Source: Candidatus Hydrogenedentota bacterium (GTDB lineage Bacteria; Hydrogenedentota; Hydrogenedentia; Hydrogenedentales; SLHB01). From it: a stretch of DNA of 64,000 bases. The position numbers and the translations under genes are program-made. Positions 23,006 through 33,900 of this stretch are shown here, piece by piece. The notes under the pieces are model-generated. The model was not told where the DNA came from. It searched no databases and saw nothing but the letters and a program-made list of their open reading frames with translations. The DNA is taken from contig JACRLJ010000033.1 of the NCBI GenBank assembly GCA_016215105.1, positions 18,951 through 82,950 of the forward strand. The letters are read 5' to 3'. Numbering within the stretch: the stretch's first letter is position 1; every line of letters begins with the position of its first letter.

Positions 23006-24367
23006 ATGGCAAAGTCTAAGTCTTCGTTTGTCTGCCAACAATGCGGAGCGGTGTCCATGCGCTGGCAGGGACGTTGCGCCGATTGCGGCGAGTGGAACTG
23101 CATTGTCGAAGAGGCGGTGATTGAAGAAGGCCCGCACGTGCGCCCGTCGTGGCAGGCGGAATCCCAAGCTATTCCCGTTACCGACACCACCCTCCCCCCT
23201 CCCCCGCGCATTTCCACAGGTATTGCCGAGTGTGATCGGGTGTTGGGCGGCGGCATCGTACCTGGATCGTTGATGCTGGTTGGCGGCGACCCGGGCATAG
23301 GAAAATCCACTCTGATGCTGCAAGTGTGCCACCGTGTCGCGGAACGCGGCGGCGACGTGCTCTACGTGTCTGGCGAGGAGTCGTTTGACCAAACCCGCCT
23401 CCGCGCGGGCCGGCTGGGCGCGCTTAGCGACCACTTGCTGCTGTTGACCGAGACCGGCATTGAGGCCATCCGCAATCACCTCGCCAATCATGAGTATCAA
23501 CTCGTCGTGGTTGATTCGATCCAGTCGGTCTATTCGTCCCTGTTGGCCGCCGTACCCGGCAGCGTGAGCCAGGTGCGCGATTGCGCGAACGAGTTCTTGC
23601 GCATTGCCAAGGGTAAGCCCGTGCCTATCTTTCTCGTAGGCCACGTGACCAAAGACGGGGCCATCGCCGGGCCTCGTCTGCTCGAGCACCTCGTGGACAC
23701 GGTACTCTACTTCGAGGGCGAGGGGAAGCAGGCCTTGCGCATACTGCGCGCGGTCAAGAACCGCTTTGGCTCGACCAACGAAATCGGCGTCTTCGAGATG
23801 ACGGATTCCGGTCTGCTCGAAGTGCCCAATCCCAGCGCATTGTTCCTAAATGAGCGGCCCGAGGGCGTTAGTGGTTCGGTCGTCATTCCCAGCATCGAAG
23901 GGACGCGCCCGCTGCTGGTCGAGGTGCAAGCTTTGGTCAGCGAGACGCACCTCGCGACCCCGCGCCGGACAGTCACCGGGGTGAATCCGAACCGGGTATC
24001 ACTTTTGCTTGCCGTGCTAGAGAAACGGGCGGGGCTGCATTTCTCGGATCGGGACGTGTTTGTCAATGTCGCCGGAGGCGTGAAACTGGAAGAGCCGGCG
24101 GCCGATTTGGCCATTGCGCTGGCCCTCGTATCGAGCCTCATGAATGTTCCCGTGACGCCCCACATCGTCGCGTTTGGCGAGGTCGGGCTGGCGGGCGAAA
24201 TCCGGGCCGTAGACATGGCCCGGCAGCGCGTAGCGGAAGCCTCGAAATTCGGGTTCACAAAGTGTATCTTACCGAAGGGTTCCGCGGCGGATATCGAGGC
24301 CGGTCAAGGCGAGATTCTGGCGGTATCTCGGATTTCCCAAGCAATTGACGTAGCCTTGGAGAGGTAG
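23006..24367 (+). CDS. radA: DNA repair protein RadA
   Basis: 453 aa, the usual length. The N-terminal zinc finger has two CxxC pairs (CQQCG and CADCG). The RecA-like core has Walker A GGDPGIGKSTL and the RadA-specific KNRFG motif, and the C-terminal Lon-protease-like domain begins around residue 275. RadA drives branch migration in recombination repair. disA starts one base after its stop, so the two are co-translated; this pairing is well known from Firmicutes. Confidence 0.95.
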   Translation: MAKSKSSFVCQQCGAVSMRWQGRCADCGEWNCIVEEAVIEEGPHVRPSWQAESQAIPVTDTTLPPPPRISTGIAECDRVLGGGIVPGSLMLVGGDPGIGKSTLMLQVCHRVAERGGDVLYVSGEESFDQTRLRAGRLGALSDHLLLLTETGIEAIRNHLANHEYQLVVVDSIQSVYSSLLAAVPGSVSQVRDCANEFLRIAKGKPVPIFLVGHVTKDGAIAGPRLLEHLVDTVLYFEGEGKQALRILRAVKNRFGSTNEIGVFEMTDSGLLEVPNPSALFLNERPEGVSGSVVIPSIEGTRPLLVEVQALVSETHLATPRRTVTGVNPNRVSLLLAVLEKRAGLHFSDRDVFVNVAGGVKLEEPAADLAIALALVSSLMNVPVTPHIVAFGEVGLAGEIRAVDMARQRVAEASKFGFTKCILPKGSAADIEAGQGEILAVSRISQAIDVALER

Positions 24368-24368
24368 C

Positions 24369-25454
24369 ATGGCAAAGCCACACAAGTCCAGGAAGTCCAG
24401 TAATGAGGCCCTGCGCGATGCGCTGGTGATGATTTCGCCGGGCACGCCCATTCGCGAGGCGATTGCCACTATACTCCAGAGCGGGACCGGGCTGCTGTTG
24501 TGTGTTGGCGAGACGAAGCGTCTTGCCGACCTGTCCGAAGGGGGATTTGCGTTAGATTCGCCGTTCACTCCCCAACTACTTTACGAGTTGTCGAAGCTCG
24601 ACGGGGCCATCATACTCAACGAAGACGGGACCCGGATTCTCTACGCGAACCGGTTCCTCAAGCCGGACAGCAACATTCCGTCGGACGAAACCGGCACGCG
24701 CCACCGCGCTGCGGAACGCATGGCCAACCAGGCCAAATGCGCCGTCGTAGCGGTATCGCAGCGCCGCGCCAGCGTCACGCTCTACGTCCACGATCTCAAG
24801 CACGTCATGGATAGCATTCCGACCTTGATGAACAAGGCGAATCAAGCTGTACAGACGCTTGAGAAGTACATTAACGTGCTCAACCAGGCCATGCAGGATC
24901 TGAGCATCCGCGAATTTCAGGATATGGTTACCATCTTCGACGTGTGCAAGGCGGTCCAGCGCTGCGAAATGGTGGTGCGAATCGCCAAGGAAATCGAACC
25001 ATATTTGCTTGAACTAGGGGTTGAAGGCAGGCTGATCGAACTGCAACTCAAGGAATTGATCATTCCCGTCGAAGAGGCGGAATTGGTCATCAAGGATTAC
25101 TACCGCGTCAAGACGGGCGTAACTTATGAGCAGGTCCGCGAAAGAATCAGCGATATTACCCAGCAGGAATTGCTTGATTTATCTAGCATTTCTCAGGCCC
25201 TGGGTTTTGGGCAGAACCTGCGAAGTGTAGACACCTATCTGACCCCCCGCGGGTACCGCATGCTTACCCTCACGCACCGTCTGACCCCGCAACTTATCGA
25301 AAACCTTGTGCAGAAGTTTGCGACATTGCAGCAAATCATTCGTGCTCCCAAAGACGAACTGGTGACGGTGGACGGCGTGGGCGAGGTTTTGGCCGAGCGC
25401 GTGCGCGTCAGCCTCGACCTGCTGCGCAGTCAATTGGCCTTAGACCGGAGATAG
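24369..25454 (+). CDS. disA: Diadenylate cyclase DisA
   Basis: 361 aa. The N-terminal DAC domain shows both hallmark motifs, DGA (KLDGAIILN) and RHR (GTRHRAAERMA). The middle is a helical spine and the C-terminal part a helix-hairpin-helix DNA-binding domain (TVDGVGEVLAERVRVSLDLL). DisA makes c-di-AMP while scanning branched DNA. With radA directly upstream the pair should link recombination state to c-di-AMP level. pyrF follows one base after its stop. Confidence 0.95.
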   Translation: MAKPHKSRKSSNEALRDALVMISPGTPIREAIATILQSGTGLLLCVGETKRLADLSEGGFALDSPFTPQLLYELSKLDGAIILNEDGTRILYANRFLKPDSNIPSDETGTRHRAAERMANQAKCAVVAVSQRRASVTLYVHDLKHVMDSIPTLMNKANQAVQTLEKYINVLNQAMQDLSIREFQDMVTIFDVCKAVQRCEMVVRIAKEIEPYLLELGVEGRLIELQLKELIIPVEEAELVIKDYYRVKTGVTYEQVRERISDITQQELLDLSSISQALGFGQNLRSVDTYLTPRGYRMLTLTHRLTPQLIENLVQKFATLQQIIRAPKDELVTVDGVGEVLAERVRVSLDLLRSQLALDRR

Positions 25455-25455
25455 C

Positions 25456-26151
25456 ATGGCTACAGAATTGATCGTAGGCCTCGATGTCGATACGCGAGAC
25501 GAGGCGTTGCGCGCCGTCAAAAGCTGCGGGGTTTGCCGCTGGTTCAAGATTGGCTCGCAGTTGTTTACCCGTTGCGGGCCGGACATCGTCCGCGAAGTGC
25601 GCGGCATGGGGAAAGAAGTTTTTCTCGACCTCAAGTTCCACGACATTCCCAACACTGTCGCGAAAGCGGCCCGCGCCGCCGCCGACCTTGGCGTTTCCCT
25701 GTTCACTATCCACGCCGCCGGCGGACGGAAGATGATTGAGGCCACTCGGGCTGCGGTTGAAGGGACCTCTGCGCGCATCCTCGCCGTGACGGTGTTGACC
25801 AGTCTTTCGGACGCGATGCTTCGAGACGAGGTCGGCCTGCCCGAGACCGCCGCGGAGACCGTGTTCCGCTATGCGAAACTCGCGACAGATTCCGGCGCAC
25901 ACGGTATCGTGTGCTCTTCCCACGAAATCGCCGTGGTGCGCGAGGCCGTCGGGCCCGTACCGATCATCGTAACTCCCGGAATACGGCCAGTATGGGCTCC
26001 CGCGGACGACCAGTCGCGCATTATGACGCCCGCCGAGGCAGCCCGATCCGGCTCGAACTTCATCGTGGTTGTGCGTCCGATACTCAAGCATGCTGACCCC
26101 GCTCAGGCCGTCAATCTTATCCTCGAGGAACTCGCCCCATGCCATCCATGA
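25456..26151 (+). CDS. pyrF: Orotidine 5'-phosphate decarboxylase
   Basis: 231 aa, a type 1 enzyme. The active-site signature FLDLKFHDIPNTV carries the D-K-H-D residues, and PGIRP is the phosphate loop near the C terminus. It converts orotidine monophosphate to UMP in the last step of pyrimidine synthesis. GGAG precedes the start, and the end overlaps pyrE. Confidence 0.94.
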   Translation: MATELIVGLDVDTRDEALRAVKSCGVCRWFKIGSQLFTRCGPDIVREVRGMGKEVFLDLKFHDIPNTVAKAARAAADLGVSLFTIHAAGGRKMIEATRAAVEGTSARILAVTVLTSLSDAMLRDEVGLPETAAETVFRYAKLATDSGAHGIVCSSHEIAVVREAVGPVPIIVTPGIRPVWAPADDQSRIMTPAEAARSGSNFIVVVRPILKHADPAQAVNLILEELAPCHP

Positions 26152-26726
26152 CACCCGAACAGGTCGTAAACCTCTTTCGCAAACAGGGCGCTCTGCTCGA
26201 AGGGCATTTCATCTTTGCCAGCGGACGTCATGGCAACCGTTTCCTGCAAGCCGCCCGCATTTTGCAGCATCCTACCCACACCGAGCGCCTATGCCGCGAA
26301 TTGGCCGCGCGCTTCCAGCGGCTCAAGGTGGACGTGGTCATCGGCCCGGCAACCGGTGGAATACTCTTGGCGTACGAAACCGCGAGGAAGTTGGGATGCC
26401 GTGCGGCCTTCACCGAAAAGGACGGGCACGGGGGCATGATTCTCAAAAGAGGCTTTGTCCTAAAGCCGGGGACACGGGCGCTTGTTGTGGAAGACGTAAT
26501 CACCACCGGCGGGTCCGTGCAGAAGACTATCGATCACCTATCCGAACGCGGCGCAGAAATTGTCGGAGTTGGAGTGCTGATTGATCGCAGTGGCGGTGAG
26601 GCAAAGTTCGACTGCCGCTTCGAGGCGCTCGCGCAGTTACCCTTGGAGAGTTGGTCTCCGGAGCTCTGCGAGCTTTGCACCAAGGGGATTCCGGTGGTCG
26701 ATCCCGATGACCTGGTGCATCCGTAA
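26139..26726 (+). CDS. pyrE: Orotate phosphoribosyltransferase
   Basis: 195 aa. The PRPP-binding loop is VVEDVITTGGS, and GPATGG and FTEKDGHGG are also typical of PyrE. I take the ATG at 26139 because GAGGAA lies at good distance; the ATG at 26148 overlaps the pyrF stop by ATGA and is an alternative. It makes OMP from orotate, so pyrE-pyrF supply two consecutive steps to UMP. Confidence 0.93.
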   Translation: MPSMTPEQVVNLFRKQGALLEGHFIFASGRHGNRFLQAARILQHPTHTERLCRELAARFQRLKVDVVIGPATGGILLAYETARKLGCRAAFTEKDGHGGMILKRGFVLKPGTRALVVEDVITTGGSVQKTIDHLSERGAEIVGVGVLIDRSGGEAKFDCRFEALAQLPLESWSPELCELCTKGIPVVDPDDLVHP

Positions 26727-26873
26727 GAACGGCGGGCGCGGCGTATTCGAGTCAACCAGTCCGCGGTGATTTGCAGGAGTTGCTTGGTTCGACGCGAATG
26801 ACGATTCATCAAAATGGCGCTAATTCGTAGTCTGTCCCTGATATTTGCTGATATTTGTCGGAAGGAGCGTGCT

Positions 26874-28388
26874 ATGAAAACCGTTCTGTGTCTGTTGTTC
26901 GTTGCCAGCTCGGCCATGGGCCAAGGATTTGTCATTAACGAAGATGACAGCCACTTTTTCGTGTACCGGGCGCCCGAAGAGATGAGCATGGCGGGGCTGA
27001 ATGCGTTTGTGGATCAGTATGCGGGGACGAAGGTGTCCCATTTGTTCCTGTGTCCAAATGCGATGAAGGCGAGCTATCGCAGCGCGGTGCGTGACGCGAT
27101 CTGGGATATTGACGGCCAGAACATAGACAAGGGGGATGGTTCGGGGAGGCAATGGGTCAGCAACGCCAAGCTGCTGTTCGATCGCGGGCTGGACCCCTAT
27201 GCCGTGTGGATCGCGCGGTGCCGCGAGAAAGGAATCTCGCCCTGGCTTAGCATGCGCATGAACGACGTGCACAATGTGGACGACCCGACCTGCTACATCC
27301 ACGATCACTTCTGGGTGAAGCATCCGGATTATTGGCGCGTGCCGGGGAGTAAGGGGAACTGGGTGGACCGCGCGCTCGACTACGGCATACCCGAAGTGCG
27401 CGAGCACAACATGGCGCTCGTGCGCGAACTGCTTGAACGGTACGACGCGGACGGACTCGAACTGGATTGGATGCGGTTTGGCTACCATTTTGCCCCAGGC
27501 AAGGAAAAAGAGGGTGCGGAGATCTTGACGACGTTTACGCGTGAGGTCCGCAAACTTACGAAAGAGTGGGCGGCGAAACGTGGCCATCCGATCAAGCTGG
27601 GCGCGCGCGTGCCGACGCTTCCCGACGCGGCGATCGGGTTGGGGATGGACGCCGTGACCTGGGTGCGCGAGGGGCTGATTGACATGCTCGTGCCGACGCC
27701 GTTCTGGGCGACGACCGATTTCGACATCCCCATCGAAACGTGGCGCGAGCGGATCGGGCCGTCCGTGAAGAATATCGTGCTTGCGGCGGGTGGCGAGGTG
27801 CTGTTGCGCGCTTATCCGAGCGCGCCGCTAGCTGGGGTCGACCTGCCCTCAACGCGCGGGTTCGCCGCGGCTCACTTACACCGGGGAGCGGATCAGATCT
27901 ATCTGTTCAACTACATGGACAAAGAGCCGATGCTGGGGCCCGCCGGCACGTATCAGAAATTGCTTCACGAAGGTCTGTCACTCGATGTTGCGGCGAAGAA
28001 TCCCCGGCGTCACGTTGTCACGTTTCGTGACACCGTCGCTCCGGGCATGTCGAACGACGCCGTGCTGCCGGTGGATGCGCTCAAGGGCGGGGCGTTTCGG
28101 ATATACATCGGCCCCGCGCCGAAACAAGGCAAGATGACCTTTGTGGCGGGTCTTACCGCGCGCGACGAGGTGGACAAGGCCGCGTGCGAAGTATTCTTGA
28201 ATGACGCGCCCTGCAAGCCCATGGCCGATGGTCCCGATCCGAAGTTGTATCCCACTGTGGCCCGTGCTCTGCAATTCGAATGCCCGCTCGCGAGCGCGAA
28301 GGAAGGCTATAACAACGTGCGCATCAGTCAGAAGCCCGGGCAAGCCGGACAGCAGATCGTTTGGGCGGAACTGCGCATCGAACCGTAG
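26874..28388 (+). CDS. Exported TIM-barrel glycoside hydrolase-like protein
   Basis: 504 aa from the ATG at 26874, which has GGAAGGAG upstream and starts a clear signal peptide (MKTVLCLLFVASSAMG). The barrel contains CREKGISPWLSMRMNDVHN, YGIPEVREHNMALVRELLER and YDADGLELDWMRFGYHF, a pattern seen in GH10-like (GHL) hydrolases, where the ELDWMR strand holds a likely acidic catalytic residue. A beta-rich C-terminal domain follows from about residue 380. The polysaccharide it acts on is unknown. A 10-bp direct repeat (TGATATTTGC-type) lies just upstream. Confidence 0.65.
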   Translation: MKTVLCLLFVASSAMGQGFVINEDDSHFFVYRAPEEMSMAGLNAFVDQYAGTKVSHLFLCPNAMKASYRSAVRDAIWDIDGQNIDKGDGSGRQWVSNAKLLFDRGLDPYAVWIARCREKGISPWLSMRMNDVHNVDDPTCYIHDHFWVKHPDYWRVPGSKGNWVDRALDYGIPEVREHNMALVRELLERYDADGLELDWMRFGYHFAPGKEKEGAEILTTFTREVRKLTKEWAAKRGHPIKLGARVPTLPDAAIGLGMDAVTWVREGLIDMLVPTPFWATTDFDIPIETWRERIGPSVKNIVLAAGGEVLLRAYPSAPLAGVDLPSTRGFAAAHLHRGADQIYLFNYMDKEPMLGPAGTYQKLLHEGLSLDVAAKNPRRHVVTFRDTVAPGMSNDAVLPVDALKGGAFRIYIGPAPKQGKMTFVAGLTARDEVDKAACEVFLNDAPCKPMADGPDPKLYPTVARALQFECPLASAKEGYNNVRISQKPGQAGQQIVWAELRIEP

Positions 28389-28526
28389 AATTGGGCGGCG
28401 CCGGAAACCGCGCTCGGCGCGAACGGTGTCTTGTCTTCCGCAAAGAATTCTTCTAGACTCTGCCAATACTCAAGACGTGATCCGTGAAAGAAACCGGGGT
28501 TGTTACAGTTTGCGCGGGGAGGACCA

Positions 28527-30797
28527 ATGATCAATCGATTGGCAGTTAAACTGGCGTTGCTTTCTATGGTTCTCGCGGCTTTGGCAATACCGGCCTATGC
28601 GGACGAATCAGCGATAAACATCATTCCGCGCCCGTCCAAGATGACGGTCGCCGCCGTGAAATTCGTTTTCGGAAATCGCGTGCAAATCGTGGTCGACTCC
28701 AGCCGCTCAGTGAAGACTGAACCTGTGGACAAGACCGGAACTATCTTGTCGAGTCGTGTCAAGCCTACTCTCGATACGCTGGACGACAGCGCTCGGTACT
28801 TGGCCGACGGACTGAAGCGCCGCATTGGCGTCCGCGCGACAATTGCTGCGGAGGCGCGTTCGGCGAAGCACTCGATTCTGCTCACTACGGCAGGCGCGCC
28901 TGCAGAGTTCGGGGACGAAGGCTACGAGTTATCCGTTACCAATGATGGCATCGTAATCCGTGCCTCGAAACCGGCTGGCGTATTCTACGGCGTCGAATCG
29001 CTCCTTCAGCTCCTCCCTGCGAAAGGCGCCCGTTCCAGCGCCCGCGCTATCCCCTGTCTCACCATTACTGACCAACCCCAATTCGCTTGGCGCGGACTGA
29101 TGATGGATTGCAGCCGTACGTTTCTTTCGATGAACTATTTGCGCCGTTACGTGGATCTGCTGGCGCAATACAAAATGAATGTGCTCCACCTTCACCTGAC
29201 CGACGACCAAGGGTGGCGGATGCAAAGCGAAACTCACCCGGAATTGACTAGCGTGGGCGCGAAGTTCGATCCGCGGTTCGAGGGACAGGTGAGCGGCTTC
29301 TATACGAAGCAAGAGCTTCGGGACCTCGTGCGCTATGCGGCCGGCCGTAACGTGACCATCGTTCCCGAGATCGAGATGCCGAGTCATTGTGTCGCCGCGC
29401 TGACCGCCTACCCGGACCTTTCTTGCCGTGGCGACGCCTACTTCATTGCGCCCTACATTCCCGATCCCACAGAAAAGACTCCCGTGCCGCCCTACGGTGT
29501 GTTTTGCGCCGGAAACGACAAGACTTTTCAAGTCCTTGAGGACGTGCTCGCCGAAGTGATTGACGTGTTTCCCTGCAAGTACATCCATATTGGGGGCGAC
29601 GAATGTCCGAAGGAGTTCTGGAAGACGTGTCCAAAGTGTCAGGCGCGTATGAAACACGAGGGTCTCAAAGACGAAAACGAACTTCAAAGCTATTTCGTGA
29701 AGCGTATCGAGAAGTTCATCAATGGGAAGAACCGCGTGCTGCTCGGGTGGGACGAGATTCTCGAGGGCGGTCTGGCCCCTAACGCGGTGGTCATGTCGTG
29801 GCGCGGGACCGCCGGAGGCATTGCCGCGGCGCGCTCCGGACATGACGTCGTCATGTCCCCTACCTCCCACTGCTATTTTGACTACGAGTATGCGACGACG
29901 CCGGTGGACAAGGTGTACGCGTTCGATCCTATCCCCGCGGAACTCACGGCGGACCAAGGGGCGCGAATTCTTGGCGCTCAGGCCAATATGTGGACGCATA
30001 TTGCCCGCACCGAGTCTGACATCGACCAGATGATATTCCCGCGCCTCGTCGCGCTTTCCGAGACGGTGTGGTCGCCGAAAGAGGGCCGTGACTGGCCGGG
30101 ATTCGAGCGCCGCCTTCAATCGCACTTGGCGCGGCTCAAGTCGGAAGGGGTGACCTGTTACTCCGAGCGGCCTGGGCCTCCCTCGTTCGCGATCTCGCCT
30201 GACGGAACGCCGTGGGTACTTGAGGAGGGCCGCGCCATGGCCTATCGGAACGGCCGATGGTCGCGTCAGCCCGGCAAGCTGCGCCAAATAGCCTTTACGA
30301 AGAACGGGCAGATGCTGGCGGTCGGGGCAACGCCCGTGCCCGGAGGTTTTGAGGTCCTTGAACGGATCGGTTCGAAATGGCGCCCTCTCAAGGGCGCGCC
30401 GGGGGCTGTTGACATCAGTTCCGCGCCCAATGCGGTCAGCCAGGTTCGTATCGGGCCGGAAGGAGAGCTGTGGGCGTTGGGGGCGTCGCCTACCGCAGGT
30501 GGATACGATATTCTGACGTGGACCGGGTCTGACTGGAAGCTGGTCAGCGCGGGCGCCGCGGCGACCGTACTTGCCCCCGGCGCGCACAAACAGTTGTATG
30601 CGCTTAACAGTCTCGGCGTTGCGTTTCGTTGGGAGAACGGCGCGTGGACCGTTCTGCCGGGCCATCCCAGCGCCATTGCGGCCGGTCCGGATAGCCGCCT
30701 TTGGGTAGTTATGCAGGGGTCGCGTTCGAAGCCTCTGCAACTGATGACGCTCGACGGCGCGGTGTGGAAAGCGGCGCCCCGAGGGCGGCACAGATAA
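28527..30797 (+). CDS. GH20 beta-N-acetylhexosaminidase with C-terminal propeller-like domain
   Basis: 756 aa from the ATG at 28527 (GGGGAGG precedes it). A signal peptide (about 25 residues) is followed by a GH20b domain. The GH20 catalytic barrel runs to about residue 530, with DDQGWRMQ, EIEMPSHC and the catalytic HIGGDECPKE, whose adjacent D and E stabilise the substrate acetamido group and donate the proton. The last 200 residues carry repeats of WVLEEG, MLAVGA, LWALGA and LWVVMQ type, like tectonin beta-propeller blades, probably for binding. It should release terminal GlcNAc or GalNAc outside the cell or in the periplasm. Confidence 0.9.
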   Translation: MINRLAVKLALLSMVLAALAIPAYADESAINIIPRPSKMTVAAVKFVFGNRVQIVVDSSRSVKTEPVDKTGTILSSRVKPTLDTLDDSARYLADGLKRRIGVRATIAAEARSAKHSILLTTAGAPAEFGDEGYELSVTNDGIVIRASKPAGVFYGVESLLQLLPAKGARSSARAIPCLTITDQPQFAWRGLMMDCSRTFLSMNYLRRYVDLLAQYKMNVLHLHLTDDQGWRMQSETHPELTSVGAKFDPRFEGQVSGFYTKQELRDLVRYAAGRNVTIVPEIEMPSHCVAALTAYPDLSCRGDAYFIAPYIPDPTEKTPVPPYGVFCAGNDKTFQVLEDVLAEVIDVFPCKYIHIGGDECPKEFWKTCPKCQARMKHEGLKDENELQSYFVKRIEKFINGKNRVLLGWDEILEGGLAPNAVVMSWRGTAGGIAAARSGHDVVMSPTSHCYFDYEYATTPVDKVYAFDPIPAELTADQGARILGAQANMWTHIARTESDIDQMIFPRLVALSETVWSPKEGRDWPGFERRLQSHLARLKSEGVTCYSERPGPPSFAISPDGTPWVLEEGRAMAYRNGRWSRQPGKLRQIAFTKNGQMLAVGATPVPGGFEVLERIGSKWRPLKGAPGAVDISSAPNAVSQVRIGPEGELWALGASPTAGGYDILTWTGSDWKLVSAGAAATVLAPGAHKQLYALNSLGVAFRWENGAWTVLPGHPSAIAAGPDSRLWVVMQGSRSKPLQLMTLDGAVWKAAPRGRHR

Positions 30798-30850
30798 CCG
30801 GCGGTTCTCAAATTGGGGGCCGGTGGTGTAAGCTGATCGCGGATGCGAGT

Positions 30851-30873
30851 GTCCGCGCTCATCGAGCGCGGAC
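30851..30873. terminator. Perfect hairpin after the hexosaminidase gene
   Basis: GTCCGCGCTC pairs with GAGCGCGGAC over 10 bp around an ATC loop. It lies 53 bases after the GH20 stop and 50 bases before the next start. No T run follows, so it may terminate weakly or only stabilise the upstream mRNA. Confidence 0.45.
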
Positions 30874-30923
30874 GTACTTGACGGGTGGAGGAATTGGGTG
30901 CGGGTCAAGAAAGGGGCGCTTCT

Positions 30924-33900
30924 ATGAAATCAAGTTTACGATTGCTGGCGATCATTTTGGCGTTTGTCGTGGCGGGGGCCGTGGTATGGAAGGTCTTGGG
31001 GAGCCGCGGGGCTCAGCCTGAACAGGGGACCGAAAACCAAGCCCAGTCAGCGAACGCCCATAGTTCAGAGCCGGGCGCACAAACTTCAAGCGGGAAGGAC
31101 TCAACTGCGGCGCGTCTCGCGGCGAATTTCGCGCAGAAGGAGCAACGCGGTAAACAAAGCGGCGCCACAAAAGACAAAACGACTTCCTCGACGACTGGTT
31201 CGGGAACAATTGCAGGGACGGTAAAATCCAAAGCGACCGGGCAGTTGGTGGAAGGCGCGAAGATTCAGATTGCACTGCGGCCCAGCGGGCCGACTGACGG
31301 GGTTCCTGTGGATCGACCCCAGTGGGACGCGGTCACCGACGCAAAGGGGGAATTCGCGGTTGCGCAATTGCCGAAGGGGTATTTCAGTGTTCTGGCCATC
31401 AAGGACGACACGGCTGGTTATGCGACAACGTACTTGGATGACGACGAGGGTGCAGCAGAGATATCGGTGACGTTGCGGCCCGCCGGCGCATTGTCGGGCA
31501 GGGTATTGACGGAATCAGGGGCGCCCATCGAGAACGCAGTTGTATTCGCCGTTCCGTTGCGCGCGAGCGCGAAGGAAAACTCGGCAATTGATAGAGACGT
31601 CTTGGGACCAAGTCCTGCTCACGTGAAGTCAGACACTCAGGGCGCCTTCACGTTGGGGCCGCTACCGGAGGGGCCGTGGATGCTCGCAGCCAAGGCTGAC
31701 GGTTACACCTACCGCGAGAGCGACGTGCTTCCCATTGGTTCGGCGGATGTCGTGCTGACGCTCACCAAAGGCGTGATCATTCGGTGCGTGGTAACCCAAG
31801 CGGATTCCGGTCAACCCGCGTCCAAGGTCGACGTGACGCTAGGGACCAGCGAATATTCGTCCAACGTCCGCACAAAGCCGACGGACGACAGTGGTGCGGT
31901 CGAGTTCGCGGGCGTGGGCGACGGCGAGTACACGCTCTCAGCAAGAAGTGACACCTATGTGATGTCCGGCGAGCCGGTGACGTTCGCGGTCAGCGACGAG
32001 ACCGACCCCGGCGAGCAACACCTCAAGGTGATCACGGGCGGTTCAATCGCGGGACACGTCCTGGACGCCGACACGAAGCAACCCATTGCCAACGCGTTAC
32101 TAAGCGCTGAATCCGATGAATACAGGTCTACGTCCCACGAAGGGAGGTCTGCGTCGGACGGATCGTATTGTATCAAAGGTCTTTCGACCGGACTGTATGA
32201 GTTGGCGTGCAGCAAAGCGCCTGGTTACATGTCTGTCACACGCCTGGAAGGAAAGGTCGTATCGGTAAATGCCGGGCAGGCCGTCGGCGAGATGGACATC
32301 GCGCTCAAGCGCGGGCTTTCCATCCAAGGAGTCGTAGTGGATGTGGCGGGCAATCCAATCGGCCATGCGAAGGTGAGCGGTGAGGGTGATTCACCGGACT
32401 TTGACGAACTCCTTAACGACGCCATCACCGACAGCGCCGGAGCATTTACGCTGGACGGATTCGCCCCCAACTCCCGAGTTTCACTGGACGTGACAAAGAA
32501 GGGGTACGCCCAGGAGCCAACAGAGCCCGTTACGTTGTCGGACAAGGAAGCCGTCGGCGTGCGGATCGTGCTCGGCGTGGGCGCGACCATTTCGGGCACA
32601 GTTGTCGACGCGGAGGGCAAACCCGATCCTGACGCGTACGTCTGGGCGCGGCTTGCCGGATCACCCAGGTCCGCGCGCATTCGTGGTACGGTCGACGACG
32701 AAGGGCAGTTCGTGATCGACGGTTTGGCGCCAGGAACGTATGGCCTCGGAACTCAGTTTGCCATGTCCGGCGCTGGAGAGCCGGTTCAGGTGGCAAAGGG
32801 ACAGAACGTCTCCGGAATTCGATTGGTAGCGGATCGCGAGAATAGCTATGAAGGTGCATACGGAAGCCACGGTACCCTTACGATTTCCGGCCGGGTCACG
32901 AATCGCAAAGGCGAACCTATTCGCGATGCCCAAGTGATGGCCATGATGAGTGGCGATGGGTTCGGAACGGGGCATGCAGAGACTGATAAGGAGGGCGGCT
33001 ACACGGTCTCGGGTTTGGCGGAAGGAGGATACAAGGTGAGCGTTAGCGCAAGCCGCTACAGTTCTCCCGACTCGATTGAAATCGCCGCCGGTAGTTCCGG
33101 CGTGAATTTCACCATGGACCTTCCGGCGAAAGTGAGCGGTCAGGTTGTAGACGCCGTAACGAGTCAGCCGATAACCTCATTTCAGATTGCGCAACAAGAT
33201 GCATCCGACGATTCTGACGGCGTCGACTCGATGTTCTCGTGGATGTCCTACATGCGGCGTTCTCGCCAGTTCGTGACGTTCTCCGATCCTGAAGGCCGGT
33301 TCCAGTTGGACCGCGTTGAATTGAAGAATTCGGTCCTTGTAGCGCAAGCCGCAGGACATAGTCCCGCGAGATTTCCCGTGACGGGACTGCGGCCGGGCGA
33401 GACGAAGCAGGGTATCGTGATCCGAATGGACTCGGGCGCTTCAGTATCGGGGGTCGTGAAGGATAGCAAAGGCAACCCGATTGCGGGCGCGGTGGTGTAT
33501 GCGGGCGCCCAAGCTGAGATTGAAGACCGGATTGGCGAGACTCCAAATGCGTCCACCGATCAGACGGGGGCGTTTCACCTCGACTCCTTGGCGCCTGGAG
33601 AGCTTCACTTGAAAGTGACGCATCGGGAGTATGCGGCCAAATCGGCTTCGGTAATTGCGCAATCGGGCCAAGTAACACCGGTCGAAATCATCTTGACGAC
33701 CGGCGGCATGGTATCCGGCACGGTGCGTCGTGGCGGAAAGCCCGTGCCAGGGTTGTTGGTCTCGGCGTTCTCGATGAGCGAGGGCGAAATGGGCGACTCG
33801 CGCGACGCGACGACTGACGCTAACGGAACGTATACGCTGGCGGGCTTGACGCCGGGAGAGGCGCACGTCAGTGTGCAACTACACTCGAGTTTCGACGTTT

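Noticed and set aside
28929-30908. A 659-codon open frame antisense to the GH20 gene
   Set aside because: It is arginine- and histidine-rich, has no recognisable domain and mirrors a well-supported gene; it is a frame shadow of GC-rich coding sequence.
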